A DNA stretch of 64,000 nt from Janthinobacterium rivuli (GCF_009208735.1 NZ_WFLJ01000016.1:115919-179918); one strand, 5' to 3'; positions 29,572 through 38,850 are shown, numbered from the stretch's first letter. Translations and numbers: made by a program. The notes: generated from the letters alone by a model not told the origin.

Positions 29572-30363
29572 ATGAGCAGCATGCCCGGCACGCCATTTTC
29601 ACTGCTGGGCAAACGCGGCCTGATCCTCGGCCTGGCCAACGCGCACAGCATCGCGTATGGCTGCGCTTGCTGTACGCAGGCGTTGGGCGCCAGGCTGGTG
29701 CTGTCGTGTGCCGATGAGCGCGCCCTGCCCTACGCCGCGCCTGCCGCCACGGGCTTGAATATTCCCCTGCTCACCTGCGACGTGCAGCAGGAAGGCGCGC
29801 TGGAAAGGCTGGTGCACGGCGCGGTGGCGCAACTGGGCGGACTCGATTTCGTCATCCATTCGATCGCCTGGGCGCCCCTGGCCGACCTGCACGGCCGCGT
29901 CACCGACAGCGGCGTGGACGGATTCCTGCGCGCCATGGATATTTCCTGTCATTCGTTCGCGCGGCTGGCCCGGCTATGCGAGGCGCACATGCCCGATGGG
30001 GGCAGCCTGCTGACCATGAGCTACCTGGGCGCGGAGGAAGCCATGCCCCAATACGGCATCATGGGCCCCGTGAAGGCGGCGCTCGAATCGCTGGTGCGCT
30101 ACCTGGCCTGCGAGCTGGGGCCACGCAACATCCGCGTGCATGCGCTGTCGCCCGGTCCCTTGCCGACCCGCGCCGCGTCCGGCCTCAAGGATTTCGACGC
30201 GCTGATGGAACGCAACCGGCGTGACGCCCCGCTGCGGCGCCTCGTCACGCTGGCGGAAATCGGCCAGCTGGCCGCCTTCCTGGCCGGCGATGGCGCCTCG
30301 GGCATGAGCGGACAAACCATTTATGTCGACGGCGGCTACCATGCCATCGCGGGCGGCACATGA
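29572..30363 (+). CDS. FabI-like enoyl-ACP reductase family SDR
   Basis: A 263-residue NAD(P)H-dependent SDR of the FabI type, which reduces the trans-2 double bond of enoyl-ACP. The divergent FabI nucleotide motif is GLANAHSIAYG, with the SIAWAP segment and catalytic pattern YLGAEEAMPQYGIMGPVKA (Tyr and Lys in FabI spacing). It is not necessarily the cell's main FabI: it is embedded in a stress gene set and coupled by an ATGA overlap to the MaoC/phosphotransacetylase gene, so a role in acyl metabolism at low oxygen is inferred. Confidence 0.87.
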   Translation: MSSMPGTPFSLLGKRGLILGLANAHSIAYGCACCTQALGARLVLSCADERALPYAAPAATGLNIPLLTCDVQQEGALERLVHGAVAQLGGLDFVIHSIAWAPLADLHGRVTDSGVDGFLRAMDISCHSFARLARLCEAHMPDGGSLLTMSYLGAEEAMPQYGIMGPVKAALESLVRYLACELGPRNIRVHALSPGPLPTRAASGLKDFDALMERNRRDAPLRRLVTLAEIGQLAAFLAGDGASGMSGQTIYVDGGYHAIAGGT

Positions 30364-31787
30364 GCGATACGCCGCCATCGGACCTGCCGGACGTCCTCGT
30401 CAACGTCCCGTACGAGGAGCTGCGGGTGGGACAGACTGCCGAGCAATACCGCACCCTGAGCCGTGACGACATCGCGGCATTCGCCGCCATTTCCGGCGAC
30501 GTCAACCCGGCCCACCTCGATCCGGCCTACGCCGAAACGACACGCTTCCATGGCGTGATCGCGCACGGCATGTGGGGCGCGGCGCTCATTTCGCGCCTGC
30601 TGGGCACGCGCCTGCCGGGCCCCGGCACCATTTACCTGGGACAGACGCTGCGTTTCCTGCGGCCGGTGCGCGTCGGCGACACCTTGCGCGTGCACGCCTG
30701 CGTGCTGTCGAAAGAGGACGACAAACGGCGCGTCGAACTGCAGTGCGACATACGCAACCAGACGGGCGCCCTGGTGCTTGATGGCGTCGCCAGCGTGATC
30801 GCCCCGGCGACGCGCGTCAGCCTGGCGCGCACGCATCTGCCGCAACTGTACCTGTTCGACAGCGCGGCGCGCTTTGCCGCCCTGCTGGCGCACGCGGCCG
30901 GCCTGGCGCCCTTTCGCTGCGCCGTCGTCCATCCGTGCGACGGCATGGCCCTCGCAGGTGGGCTCGACGCCGCCGCGCGCGGCCTGATCATCCCGGTACT
31001 GGTGGCGCCGGCGGCACGCCTGGCTGCCGTGGCCGCCGCAAGCGGGCGCTCGCTGGACGGTGTCGAGATCGTGGATGTGGCGCATAGCAGCGCCGCGGCC
31101 GAACGGGCCTGCGCCATGGCCGCCGCCGGCGAGGTCGCGCTGCTGATGCAAGGCAGCTTGCCGCTGGACGAACTGCTGCAAGCGGTGGCCGCCAGCACCG
31201 CCCTGCGCACGGGCCGCCTGCTGTCGCATATCTACCACCTCGACACCCCGGTGTCCGACAGGCCGCTGCTGCTGTCCGATGCCGTGCTGAACGTGCGGCC
31301 CGGCCTCGACGACAAGGCCGCCATCATCCGCAACGCCATCGAACTGGCGCATGCGCTGGGCATGGAAGAACCCAGGCTGGCCATCCTTGCCGCCCAGGAC
31401 GCCGTCACGCCAAGGCTCGCCTCGACCATCGATGCGGCGGCGCTGTGCAAGATGGCGCAGCGCCAGCAAATTCACGGCGCGCTGCTCGACGGTCCGCTGA
31501 CGCTGGCAAGCGCCATCGCGCCCGCCGCGGCACGGCGCCATGGCCTGTCGCAGCCGGTGGCCGGCCAGGCCGATATCCTGATCGCGCCCGACATGGAGTC
31601 GGGTAGCATGCTGGCGGGGCAGCTCGAATGCCTGGCTGGCGCGTGCGGCTGCGGACTGGTGACGGGCGCGGCGGTCCCCATCGCCCTCAATCATGGCAGC
31701 GACGGCAAGGAGGCGCGGATCGCGGCGGCGGCCCTGGCGCTGGTGCTGGCCCACCATCAGCGCGGCCGGCGCCTGGCGGCCGCCTGA
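30360..31787 (+). CDS. Bifunctional MaoC-like hydratase / phosphate acyltransferase
   Basis: A 475-residue fusion. Residues about 1-155 are a MaoC-type hotdog enoyl-CoA hydratase with the catalytic D/H motif in SGDVNPAHLDPAYA. Residues about 165-470 are a phosphate acetyl/butyryltransferase domain (DDKAAIIRNAIELAH, DGPLTLASAIAP, APDMESGSMLAGQLECLAG). It would hydrate an enoyl-CoA and convert an acyl-CoA to acyl phosphate. Such fusions usually sit before an acetate kinase gene for ATP production under oxygen limitation, but no kinase gene follows here. Its start overlaps the fabI-like stop. Confidence 0.9.
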   Translation: MSDTPPSDLPDVLVNVPYEELRVGQTAEQYRTLSRDDIAAFAAISGDVNPAHLDPAYAETTRFHGVIAHGMWGAALISRLLGTRLPGPGTIYLGQTLRFLRPVRVGDTLRVHACVLSKEDDKRRVELQCDIRNQTGALVLDGVASVIAPATRVSLARTHLPQLYLFDSAARFAALLAHAAGLAPFRCAVVHPCDGMALAGGLDAAARGLIIPVLVAPAARLAAVAAASGRSLDGVEIVDVAHSSAAAERACAMAAAGEVALLMQGSLPLDELLQAVAASTALRTGRLLSHIYHLDTPVSDRPLLLSDAVLNVRPGLDDKAAIIRNAIELAHALGMEEPRLAILAAQDAVTPRLASTIDAAALCKMAQRQQIHGALLDGPLTLASAIAPAAARRHGLSQPVAGQADILIAPDMESGSMLAGQLECLAGACGCGLVTGAAVPIALNHGSDGKEARIAAAALALVLAHHQRGRRLAAA

Positions 31788-31907
31788 AGCGGCGCGTCCC
31801 CCGCACACTGACCTGCGCTCACGACGGCAGGGTCGCACTCGCCTGCCGCGCCGGACTAGCCGGCCGCGCCAGCACGGCAAGCCGTCGATGCCAGCGTCGC
31901 GCACGAT

Positions 31908-31957
31908 CGATGCGCCCGCTCGATGGCGTTGCGGATGAGGGCGGCCTTGTCGATCAG
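31908..31957 (-). pseudogene. Scrap of a second phosphotransacetylase gene
   Basis: In the 284-base gap 31788-32071 the minus strand encodes IDKAALIRNAIERAH, nearly the same as DDKAAIIRNAIELAH of the adjacent fusion protein, then runs out of similarity and stops. The match is on the opposite strand, so it is not a simple direct duplication. It is best read as the remains of a lost phosphotransacetylase gene. The rest of the gap shows nothing clear. Confidence 0.55.
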
Positions 31958-32071
31958 CCCACACGCCTGACGCCACGGCAAACGCCGTCGCCATGCCCAC
32001 CGCTTGCCGCAGCAAGCCCCTGCCCGTCGCCGGAAGCCGCATCGTTGTCGTGCGCAAAAACGATGTCGAAT

Positions 32072-33110
32072 TTATAATTTTAACAGCACCGGCACCAGCA
32101 CGGCCGCGCCATCGATGGCGCCGTCGCGCACGGCCGCCAAGGCCCGGTTTGCCTGGGCTAGCGGAAACGTCGTCACCACCGTCCGCAAGGGCAAGCGGGC
32201 GGCCAGGGCGAGGAACCCTGCGCCGTCGGCGCGAATCAGCTTAGCCACCGAGCGCAGGCAGCGCTCCTGCCACAGCAGCGCATAGGGAAACGCGGGAATG
32301 GCCGACATGTGAATGCCGGCGCAGACGACAGTCCCGCCCTTGGCGCAGGCCGCCAGCGCGGCCGGCACGGGCGCGCCATGCTGCGCAAAGATGATGGCGG
32401 CATCGAGCGGCACGGGCACGTCGGCGTCGCTGTCGCCAACCCAGGCAACACCCAGCGACCGCGCGAAGCGCTGCGTACGTCGGTCGGCCCGGGCGGGTAA
32501 ACGCATACACTTCGCGTCCTTGCGCCAGTGCCACCTGCGCGAACAACCTGCGCGAGCAAATGGGCCGCGGCGCCGAAGCCGTACAAGCCAAGGCGCCGGC
32601 CAGGACGTACACGCGGTAGCCGATCAAACCGGCGCACAGCAGCGGCGCCGCATGCGCGGCGTCATAGCGGTCGGGCATGGCCAGGCAGTACCGTGCATCG
32701 GACAGCGCATACTGCGCATGGCCCCCATCACGGTCATCGCCGGTGAACACGGACTGGTCGCACAGGTTCTCGCGCGCCGCACTGCACTATCGGCAATGCC
32801 CGCAACTGCCGCCCAGCCGTGGCACGCCCACGCGCTGGCCCACCTTGAAGCGGTCGACATGGGCGCCTGCCTGGACCAGCTCGCCGACGATTTCATGGCC
32901 CGGCACCACAGGCAGGCGATGCGGCGGCAACTCCGCATCGACGGTGTGCAAGTCCGTGCGGCACAGCCACAGGCCAGCACGCGCAGCAGCACCTCGTCCG
33001 CGACGCACACGGGAATGGGCAGACGCTGCTGCCGCAATGCCTGGCCTGGCCTGGCCCCTGCCATTGCATCGCCAGCATGCTGCCAGTCGTCGCCATGGCC
33101 ATTACCGGCG
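32072..33110 (-). pseudogene. Frameshifted zinc-dependent alcohol dehydrogenase
   Basis: Pieces of one medium-chain alcohol dehydrogenase occur in order in all three minus frames: start-like MLAMQWQGPGQA, then LPIPVCVADEVLLRVLACG, then CRTDLHTVDAELPPHRLPVV with PGHEIVGELV and LGGSCGHCR (zinc-ligand region), then MFTGDDRDGGHAQYALSDAR, then LYGFGAAAHLLAQV, then VALAQGREVYAFTRPG, and finally the C-terminal half from FARSLGVAWVGDSDADVPV to the stop at 32072. At least four frame changes are needed, so the gene is dead unless sequencing errors are numerous. Such dehydrogenases accompany low-oxygen stress genes. Confidence 0.85.
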
Positions 33111-33124
33111 CCGCGCAAGCACGG

Positions 33125-33550
33125 TCAACTTACCGGCACATACCGGCCCCGGCCGGATTTCTTTTTCGGCAAGCGCAGTTCCAGGACGCCGTGGTGATAC
33201 CGGGCCGCCGCCGCGCTGTCATCGAGGGCGTGCTCCAGCGTGAAGTAGCGGTATTGCGCCTCCGATTGCCGTCCATCCTTCCCCCCCTGCTCCTGGCGCG
33301 GAGTCTCGGCAAAGATCAGCACGGCATTGCCATCGACTTCCACCCGCAAGGCATCCTTGTCACAACCGGGCAGTTCCGCCTGTACCAGGTAAGCGTCGTC
33401 ATTTTCCGTGACGTCCAGCCGGAAACGCCGCCGCCCACGCAGGGCGTGCAGAGCATGTCGCAAACGCCATAGCCGGAAACGCTCTTCCAGGCGCGCCACG
33501 GAGGGAAAACGCCCGGCCAAAGGAGTACTCCGTTGCAAAATCGCAGCCAT
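33125..33550 (-). CDS. Hsp20/alpha-crystallin small heat shock protein, basic type
   Basis: A 141-residue small chaperone. The alpha-crystallin domain spans about 45-140 (AYLVQAELPGCDKDALRVEV, then GVLELRLPKKK as the closing consensus). The N-terminal region is short and Arg-rich. It lacks the C-terminal I-x-I motif; the end is GRYVPVS. The ATG at 33550 has CAGGAGAG upstream. It follows another hsp20 gene by 70 bases in the same direction, a common pair whose products co-assemble to hold unfolding proteins. Confidence 0.88.
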   Translation of the reverse strand: MAAILQRSTPLAGRFPSVARLEERFRLWRLRHALHALRGRRRFRLDVTENDDAYLVQAELPGCDKDALRVEVDGNAVLIFAETPRQEQGGKDGRQSEAQYRYFTLEHALDDSAAAARYHHGVLELRLPKKKSGRGRYVPVS

Positions 33551-33620
33551 GTTGCTCTCCTGTAAAAAGCCACCACAGTGGCGAGCGGCGCCAGCATTCA
33601 CCGGCGCCAGCATACGGGAA

Positions 33621-34067
33621 CTATTGAATTTGCAGCGTCCTGCCACCGCCGCCCGGTTTTTTCGGCAAGGTCAGCTCCAGAATGCCATCGTGACATTTGG
33701 CCTCGGCCTTGCTCTCATCGACCTCCTGCGGCAGGCTGAAGCTGCGATACTGCTGGCCGTAATACCGTTCGCTGCGCACCATATTGCCGTTTTCCTGGCG
33801 CTCTTCCTTCTTCACCTCGGCGGTAATGGACACCTGGTTGCCATCGATGGCCACCTTGATGTCTTCCTTCTGGACACCGGGCACTTCGGCCTTGAGCACA
33901 TACGCCTGCTCGGTCTCCGACATATCTACCCGGATGCGTGGGGCGGCATCGGCCATGCGCAGCCTGGGGAACGCCGCATAGTCCTGGAAAAAATCGTCGA
34001 TCTCACGAAACGGATCGAAACGGGCGATGTCACGCAATGGATTAAAGGGCATTAAAGTGTTGGCCAT
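33621..34067 (-). CDS. Hsp20/alpha-crystallin small heat shock protein
   Basis: A 148-residue small chaperone with a typical N-terminus (NPLRDIARFDPFREIDDFF), alpha-crystallin domain (about 45-140, with AEVPGVQKEDIKVAIDGNQV and GILELTLPKKPG) and the C-terminal I/L-x-I-type anchor LQIQ. An AAGGAG precedes the ATG at 34067. It is first of the hsp20 pair. A palindrome TGACATGCGTCA about 130 bases upstream could be an FNR-family site. Confidence 0.92.
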   Translation of the reverse strand: MANTLMPFNPLRDIARFDPFREIDDFFQDYAAFPRLRMADAAPRIRVDMSETEQAYVLKAEVPGVQKEDIKVAIDGNQVSITAEVKKEERQENGNMVRSERYYGQQYRSFSLPQEVDESKAEAKCHDGILELTLPKKPGGGGRTLQIQ

Positions 34068-34193
34068 GGAAAATCTCCTTGAATGTGAAGTGCCTGCAAG
34101 GTGGGCTGCGCGTGTTACGCGATCACACATATGCACCTGAAGGTGCACCGACAGACGACCCTTCCAGCTTATAACGCCCTGACTGTCTCACTC

Positions 34194-34205
34194 TGACATG
34201 CGTCA
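34194..34205. promoter_or_regulatory. FNR-family-like palindrome upstream of hsp20
   Basis: TGACATGCGTCA is a perfect TGAC-N4-GTCA palindrome followed by AA, a variant of the FNR/ANR/DNR box. It lies 127 bases upstream of the hsp20 start on the minus strand. This site is weaker than the others. Confidence 0.4.
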
Positions 34206-34301
34206 AACAAGCCGTCTTGCCATTGCTCAAACAGGCAGTTGAAAAAATCACCTTACTGTTGTGCTCGATTACACACCCTCGGGTATTAACTGCGCCTGGC
34301 A

Positions 34302-34313
34302 TGACATCGATCA
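34302..34313. promoter_or_regulatory. FNR/ANR-like box upstream of the split-barrel protein
   Basis: TGACATCGATCA followed by A matches TTGAY-N4-ATCAA except for its first T and sits 93 bases before the ATG at 34407. Confidence 0.55.
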
Positions 34314-34406
34314 AGGTGTGCTCAGGCGGTGCCGCCACAACCAAGGTAAGCTGGAACGCACGGCTCGTCCCCTGTTCGTCCCACTCACCTATCTAGGAGC
34401 GCCATC

Positions 34407-34874
34407 ATGCTGCTGGACCACCACACCCGACAGTTCGTGCTGCATCTGCTCGACGAGGTGCCCGACCTGACCCTGGCCACCATACGCCCGGACGGTTATC
34501 CGCAGGCGACCACGGTCAGCTATGCCCACGATGGGCTGACGCTGTATGTCGGCGTCGGCCTGGGCAGCCAGAAAGCCTGCAACATCCAGGGCAACAATAA
34601 GGTCTCGCTGGCCATCACCAAGCCGTATGCGGACTGGCAGCATATCCAGGGCCTGTCCATGGCGGCCACGGCGCGCATCGTCGATGACCTGGAAGAAACG
34701 CAGCATGCGTCCGAATGCATGTTGCGGCGTTTCCCGCACATTAAGGACATGATGCAGGGAACAAACGCCCTGCCATGGGCCGGCGCCGTCTTCCTGCGCA
34801 TCACGCCCAGCGTGATCTCCGTGCTCGACTATGAGCAAGGCTTCGGCCATACCACCCTGTATGAAGTCGTGTGA
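34407..34874 (+). CDS. Pyridoxamine 5'-phosphate oxidase family protein
   Basis: A 155-residue FMN-binding split-barrel protein. Conserved stretches are LATIRPDGYPQATTVSYAHD, YVGVGLGSQKACNI and the mid-section VSLAITKPYADW. It lacks the extra C-terminal region of true PdxH, so it is more likely a small flavin or F420-type reductase or heme-utilisation relative. A TAGGAG ribosome site precedes the ATG. Its FNR-like box and neighbours suggest use in redox stress; the substrate is unknown. Confidence 0.85.
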   Translation: MLLDHHTRQFVLHLLDEVPDLTLATIRPDGYPQATTVSYAHDGLTLYVGVGLGSQKACNIQGNNKVSLAITKPYADWQHIQGLSMAATARIVDDLEETQHASECMLRRFPHIKDMMQGTNALPWAGAVFLRITPSVISVLDYEQGFGHTTLYEVV

Positions 34875-35024
34875 GGGAAGTGAGCTGACGGGCAAGCCCC
34901 CCCTGTGCGCATGAGCGGCACCAAAAGCGCGCGGCGCGGCGCTCATGAGCGCCTGGGCCACAAGCCCGATCCCGGCAAAAAGTGGCCTGTACTGGCCACC
35001 ATCACGGGCCGGTGGCGGCATTGC

Positions 35025-35729
35025 TCACTGAACGGGCGCTTGCCTGTCCGATAGGAGTAGCGTGCCCTGATCGCCTGGCGAGGCCCTTGCCTGGCGCTGC
35101 AGGCGTTCGCGCCAGCGCGACGCCAGCGCTGCCAACGCCTCGCCATCACATCGCGCGTCGTTGGTGACAGCCACGGCCTCGTCCAGTTCGTCCGCCGACA
35201 AACCTTGCGCGCCAGCATGCGTCATCTGATAGGCCAGCACGGCCTGGTCCGCATCGGAAGGGTCGCCGCCAGCCCGTGCCCGCGCGGCCAGACGCGCCTG
35301 CCACAATGCGCACTGCGCGAAGCGGCGCATGCGCACCGCCACCTCCAGCACCGTTCCCGTCCCGTCGATGACGGGACGCGAGCAACTGCCGCTGACGCTC
35401 GCCAGGCCCAGATACAGTTCCGGCGCAAAGCGCCGATTCAGGCGCAACTCTTCCTCGCAGGCCACGCGCCGTGCCGCCAGGCTGCCATAATCAAGCACAT
35501 CGCGCCGTATGGCCTTCTTGAACTTGTAGGCCAGATCAGCCGTCAGCCGTATCCAGGAGATATCGGTCTCGATCAGTTGCGCACGCGCACCATCGTTCCC
35601 CAGGCGACGCGTAAGAAGGTGCAAGAGGCGGGCCTGTTGCATGGCCGCGCGGTCCTGCATGCCTGGCGACACAGGACCTTGCCGTACATCGAGCGAGAAA
35701 TTCAATGGAGCCTCAATGGAGCCTGCCAT
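35025..35729 (-). pseudogene. N-terminal half of a phosphotransferase/ATP-binding fusion protein
   Basis: The protein (234 residues from the ATG at 35729; the true start may be 35660) matches the N-terminal phosphotransferase-like part of the bifunctional aminoglycoside phosphotransferase/ATP-binding family: ETDISWIRLTADLAYKFKKA, EEELRLNRRFAPELYLG and VAVRMRRFAQ. Family members are about 500 residues and carry a P-loop kinase-like domain at the C-terminus; here the reading frame stops in the first domain and no P-loop follows. I read it as a truncated, probably inactive gene of the stress locus. Confidence 0.65.
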
Positions 35730-35933
35730 GCAAAAATCTACCCATGTTCCATGCGCGCCCCACGGAAGCGAGGCCGCACCAGCAAACCGGCTACGGCCAC
35801 TGCCAGGTAAAGCATGAGAAAGCGGTGTCTTGACGCAGCACGGCATCGCTTGCTTCCCCATGGCTGCGACCCAGGCCGCCTGCGCCTCTCCACATACGCA
35901 ATCGCTGCGATGGCACACGCCGCGGGCTACCTG

Positions 35934-36371
35934 TCAGCGATATACAAGTACTGGCAACTTACTGTGTGTCAGCACTTTCTGTGTCTCGCTGCCCATCAAC
36001 ATGCCCCGCATTCCACGCCGTCCATGCGATGCCATGGCGATCAGGTCGCAGTGGCGGCTGTGCGCAGCCTCGATAATGGCCTCATGGGGATCGTCGTGCT
36101 CCATGACCAGCGTTTCATACACGACGCCTTGCGCACGAGCGGCCTCGGCCACTTGTTCCAGGCAAACCCTGGCACGCGCCTGGCTATGCGCCGCATAGGT
36201 TTCAGGCGTATCGCGCAGCATTTCCGCGCTGGTGCTGAGCACGTGGAACGGCGCCACGACATGCACGGCCGTCAGCCGTGCACCGCAGTCCTTCGCAAAC
36301 GCCACGCACTGCGCCAGCGCCGTGCGGGACGGGGCTTCCCCATCCGTGGGAAACAAGATGTGTTGAAACAT
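35934..36371 (-). CDS. Universal stress protein, single UspA domain
   Basis: A 145-residue UspA-fold protein. The start FQHILFPTDGEAPSRTAL and the nucleotide-binding loop MASHGRRGMRGMLMGSETQK (G-x2-G-x9-G with Ser/Thr) show it belongs to the ATP-binding type. A GCAGGGAG ribosome site precedes the ATG at 36371. It is one of three stress-protein genes in the locus, one of them broken. Role: stress endurance, exact function unknown. Confidence 0.9.
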   Translation of the reverse strand: MFQHILFPTDGEAPSRTALAQCVAFAKDCGARLTAVHVVAPFHVLSTSAEMLRDTPETYAAHSQARARVCLEQVAEAARAQGVVYETLVMEHDDPHEAIIEAAHSRHCDLIAMASHGRRGMRGMLMGSETQKVLTHSKLPVLVYR

Positions 36372-36527
36372 GACGTACTCCCTGCAGGATACTAGCGGTA
36401 ACATCACCGAGCGCGTGGCGATGCCTTGCTGCCCGGCCACCTGCCAATCTGGCACAGCGGGAACAGGCAGCAAGCATGGCTACTGGCGCCACAGATGACT
36501 GGCATGGCGCCGGCAACGAGGCTGGCC

Positions 36528-37253
36528 CTATCTGGCAACGGTGGATGCGCTGCCCAAGGCTTGCTGCAACGGCTGGGCCTGCGGATTGCTCACGGTGCCG
36601 GCGGCGATATCCTGCGGCCACAGCGCACGGCCATAATAGGCGTTGGTCATGCGCTGATTGAAACGGATATCATTCACACCCACCGTCAGCACGTCGCCAA
36701 ACAAGCCCTTGGAGGCGCTCCAGGCCACCACGTCGCCGTTGCCCGCCGTGCCCTGGGCCAGCTTGCTCCAGTTGACCACCGTCAGGCCCGCATCGGCGCT
36801 CAGCGAGAAGTTATTCTTCTTCATGAATTCCTGTACCGCCTTGTCGTTATTGAGCACCAGCGCCATCGGCCCCCCTTCGATACCGGCCTGCAGGCCGACC
36901 GTCAGGCCGCCCAGATTGTAGAAGGCGGGGCCGCTCCAGCCGCCATCGGCGCGCTTCAACAGCAAGAGTCCCGCGCCGCCATGCGCGCCGACACCCAATG
37001 CGGCCCGCCCGTAGGAAGGAACGATCAGCACGCCTTTTGCCTGCTGCAGCAGTTGCTTCATGCGCGGTTCCGCGTCGAGCTGGCGCACTACCGCCAGCGC
37101 TTCCGTCACCCGCTGCGCCGCCGTCTGCGCCGTCTCGGCGCCCGCCTCATTCCTGGCAGCCGCACCATCGCCGGACTGCGCCGTGGCGCCACCGGCGAGT
37201 GCGCCGATGAATCCGGCAAAAAGCCATGCCTTGATATGGTGCTGGATATGCAT
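36528..37253 (-). CDS. SYLF/YSC84-domain lipid-binding protein, exported
   Basis: A 241-residue protein with a signal peptide ending near GGATAQ and a C-terminal SYLF (YSC84) domain, seen in KGVLIVPSYGRAALGVGAHG, FYNLGGLTVGLQAGIEGG and SKGLFGDVLTVGVNDIRFN. SYLF proteins bind membrane lipids; bacterial ones are envelope-associated with unclear function. An ACAGGAGGA ribosome site precedes the ATG at 37253. It is monocistronic and divergent from the nitroreductase gene. Confidence 0.87.
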   Translation of the reverse strand: MHIQHHIKAWLFAGFIGALAGGATAQSGDGAAARNEAGAETAQTAAQRVTEALAVVRQLDAEPRMKQLLQQAKGVLIVPSYGRAALGVGAHGGAGLLLLKRADGGWSGPAFYNLGGLTVGLQAGIEGGPMALVLNNDKAVQEFMKKNNFSLSADAGLTVVNWSKLAQGTAGNGDVVAWSASKGLFGDVLTVGVNDIRFNQRMTNAYYGRALWPQDIAAGTVSNPQAQPLQQALGSASTVAR

Positions 37254-37594
37254 ATGTCCTCCTGTGCTTGCAGCCTGTCGTGATGCGCCGTACATGACCG
37301 GCGCGGAAGCCCCATACTAGGACGGCGCGCGCTGGGCACTTTGATGTGCGACAAAGGCGCGGAAAAAGCATGAACGAGAGTTGACGCGAAACAAGACGGT
37401 AAATGCTCAGTCTGCCAAGTGTTTGGGCAAGCGCTATTCGGCGCCGCCGTGCCACGGGCCAGCAGGCGCCGCGCCATGGCGAAACAGCGCGAACTCTTTC
37501 GCCGGTCCGCAGGTCGAACCCACATCCGGAGGCAGCCGCCTCCTGGTAGCTGTCAGAACCCTGAACCTGCCATCCCTATCGGAAGGAGCATGCC
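37254..37594. promoter_or_regulatory. Divergent regulatory region, SYLF gene and nitroreductase gene
   Basis: 341 bases with no convincing gene. It holds two partial FNR-like sites, TTGATGTGCGACAA at 37341-37354 and TTGACGCGAAACAA at 37381-37394. Each has one good half-site and one poor half-site, so regulation by an FNR-type protein is possible but weakly supported. Confidence 0.4.
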
Positions 37595-38269
37595 ATGAGT
37601 CCGGAAACGAGCCTGCTGACCAGCGATCCGCTGCTGCACAACCTGCCACTCGAGAGTGGACAAACCGCACTGACACCGCTGAGCCAGTCGCTGCGCCAGG
37701 TGCTGGAGCAACGGCGCAGCGAGCGTCTTTTCTCGTCGCGCCCGGTACCGGCGCCGGTACTGGCGCAGCTGCTGTGGGCCGCCTGCGGCGTGAACCGCCT
37801 GGAGACGGGACAGCGCACCGCGCCATCGGCGAAGAACTGGCAGGAGATCGATATCTACGTGGCCCAGGAAGACGGGCTGTTCCTGTTCGAACCCGCCGCC
37901 GGTGCACTGCGCCAACTGGGGCGGCGCGATGTGCGCGCCGCCACCGGCTGGCAGGACTTCGTCGCCGGCGCGCCCGTCAACCTGGTGTATGTCGCCGATC
38001 TGGCCAAGATGGATCACGCCCCACGCTGGGAGCAAAAATTCTATGCCGCGCTCGACACCGGCTTCATCAGCCAGAATGTCTACCTGTTCTGCGCCGCGCA
38101 GGGCCTCGCGACCGTGGCCCGCGCCTGGGTGGACCGCCCGGTGCTGGCGCACGTCCTGGGGCTGCGGGAGACCCAGCGCATCATACTGGCGCAGACGGTG
38201 GGTTTTCCCGGCCGCGCGACGTCTGCGGTCCCCATGACCGACGGGCACGCGAACGGTAGCGCCAGCTGA
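37595..38269 (+). CDS. SagB/ThcOx-type nitroreductase family protein
   Basis: A 224-residue FMN-dependent oxidoreductase. The family's flavin-binding start is RRSERLFSSRPVPAPVLAQL, followed by LLWAACGVNR, APSAKNWQEIDIYV and the C-terminal LGLRETQRIILAQTVGFP. It is close to single-domain nitroreductases of the SagB/ThcOx group, but the context gives no peptide to modify, so a general reductase role is more likely. A GGAAGGAG ribosome site lies upstream. It is 62 bases before a flavodoxin gene, a possible electron donor. Confidence 0.85.
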   Translation: MSPETSLLTSDPLLHNLPLESGQTALTPLSQSLRQVLEQRRSERLFSSRPVPAPVLAQLLWAACGVNRLETGQRTAPSAKNWQEIDIYVAQEDGLFLFEPAAGALRQLGRRDVRAATGWQDFVAGAPVNLVYVADLAKMDHAPRWEQKFYAALDTGFISQNVYLFCAAQGLATVARAWVDRPVLAHVLGLRETQRIILAQTVGFPGRATSAVPMTDGHANGSAS

Positions 38270-38331
38270 CGCGGCCCCGCCACCCAGACCTCCCGCCACC
38301 TCGCCACCCTCTGTCCATAAAGGAGGACACC

Positions 38332-38850
38332 ATGAAAAGCTGTCTGATCGTCTACTATTCGCGCACCGGCGTGACCGACCAGGCCGCCCATGCGCTGGCC
38401 GCGGCATGCGGTGCGGATATCGAAGCGCTGCAGCCGCTGCGCTCCTACCGCAACGCCGCCGGCTTCCTGCGCGCCGTCTGGGATGCCGTGCGTCGCATTC
38501 CCGCTCCCATCGCCGCCACGCAACGGCATCCATCCGACTACCCGTTCATCGTGCTCGGCACGCCAGTCTGGGCGGGCCATATGAGCGCCCCCATGCGCAA
38601 CTATATTGAACAGCAGCGCCAGCACTTCGACCGGGTTGGCCTGTTTTGCACCATGGGCGCGCGGGGCGGCGAAGATGCGCTCGACGAAATGGCCGCGCTG
38701 TGCCACCGGGAACCGATTGCCAGGCTGTGCTTGCGCGAACACGCAGTGCGATCTGGCCACCATATCGAACAATTGACGGCACTGGCCGCGGAACTGGGTC
38801 GCCTGGGACAAGCCACGCCCGAATTCGCCACCCGGCTATCGCCCGTCTAG
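38332..38850 (+). CDS. Flavodoxin-fold protein
   Basis: A 172-residue FMN-binding electron carrier. The phosphate-binding loop is IVYYSRTGVTDQAA at the N-terminus, and the second flavin loop is LGTPVWAGHMSAPMRNYI, both typical of flavodoxin-like proteins. AAAGGAGG precedes the ATG. It probably forms an operon with the nitroreductase. The following 288 bases (38851-39138) hold no gene I can support. Confidence 0.87.
   Translation: MKSCLIVYYSRTGVTDQAAHALAAACGADIEALQPLRSYRNAAGFLRAVWDAVRRIPAPIAATQRHPSDYPFIVLGTPVWAGHMSAPMRNYIEQQRQHFDRVGLFCTMGARGGEDALDEMAALCHREPIARLCLREHAVRSGHHIEQLTALAAELGRLGQATPEFATRLSPV

Noticed and set aside
31988..32085. Possible end of an acetate kinase gene on the plus strand (SRIVVVRKNDVEF)
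   Set aside because: The likeness is too short and loose to separate from chance.
37341..37394. Two further FNR boxes before the SYLF and nitroreductase genes
   Set aside because: Each has only one good half-site; mentioned in the region note but not listed as sites.
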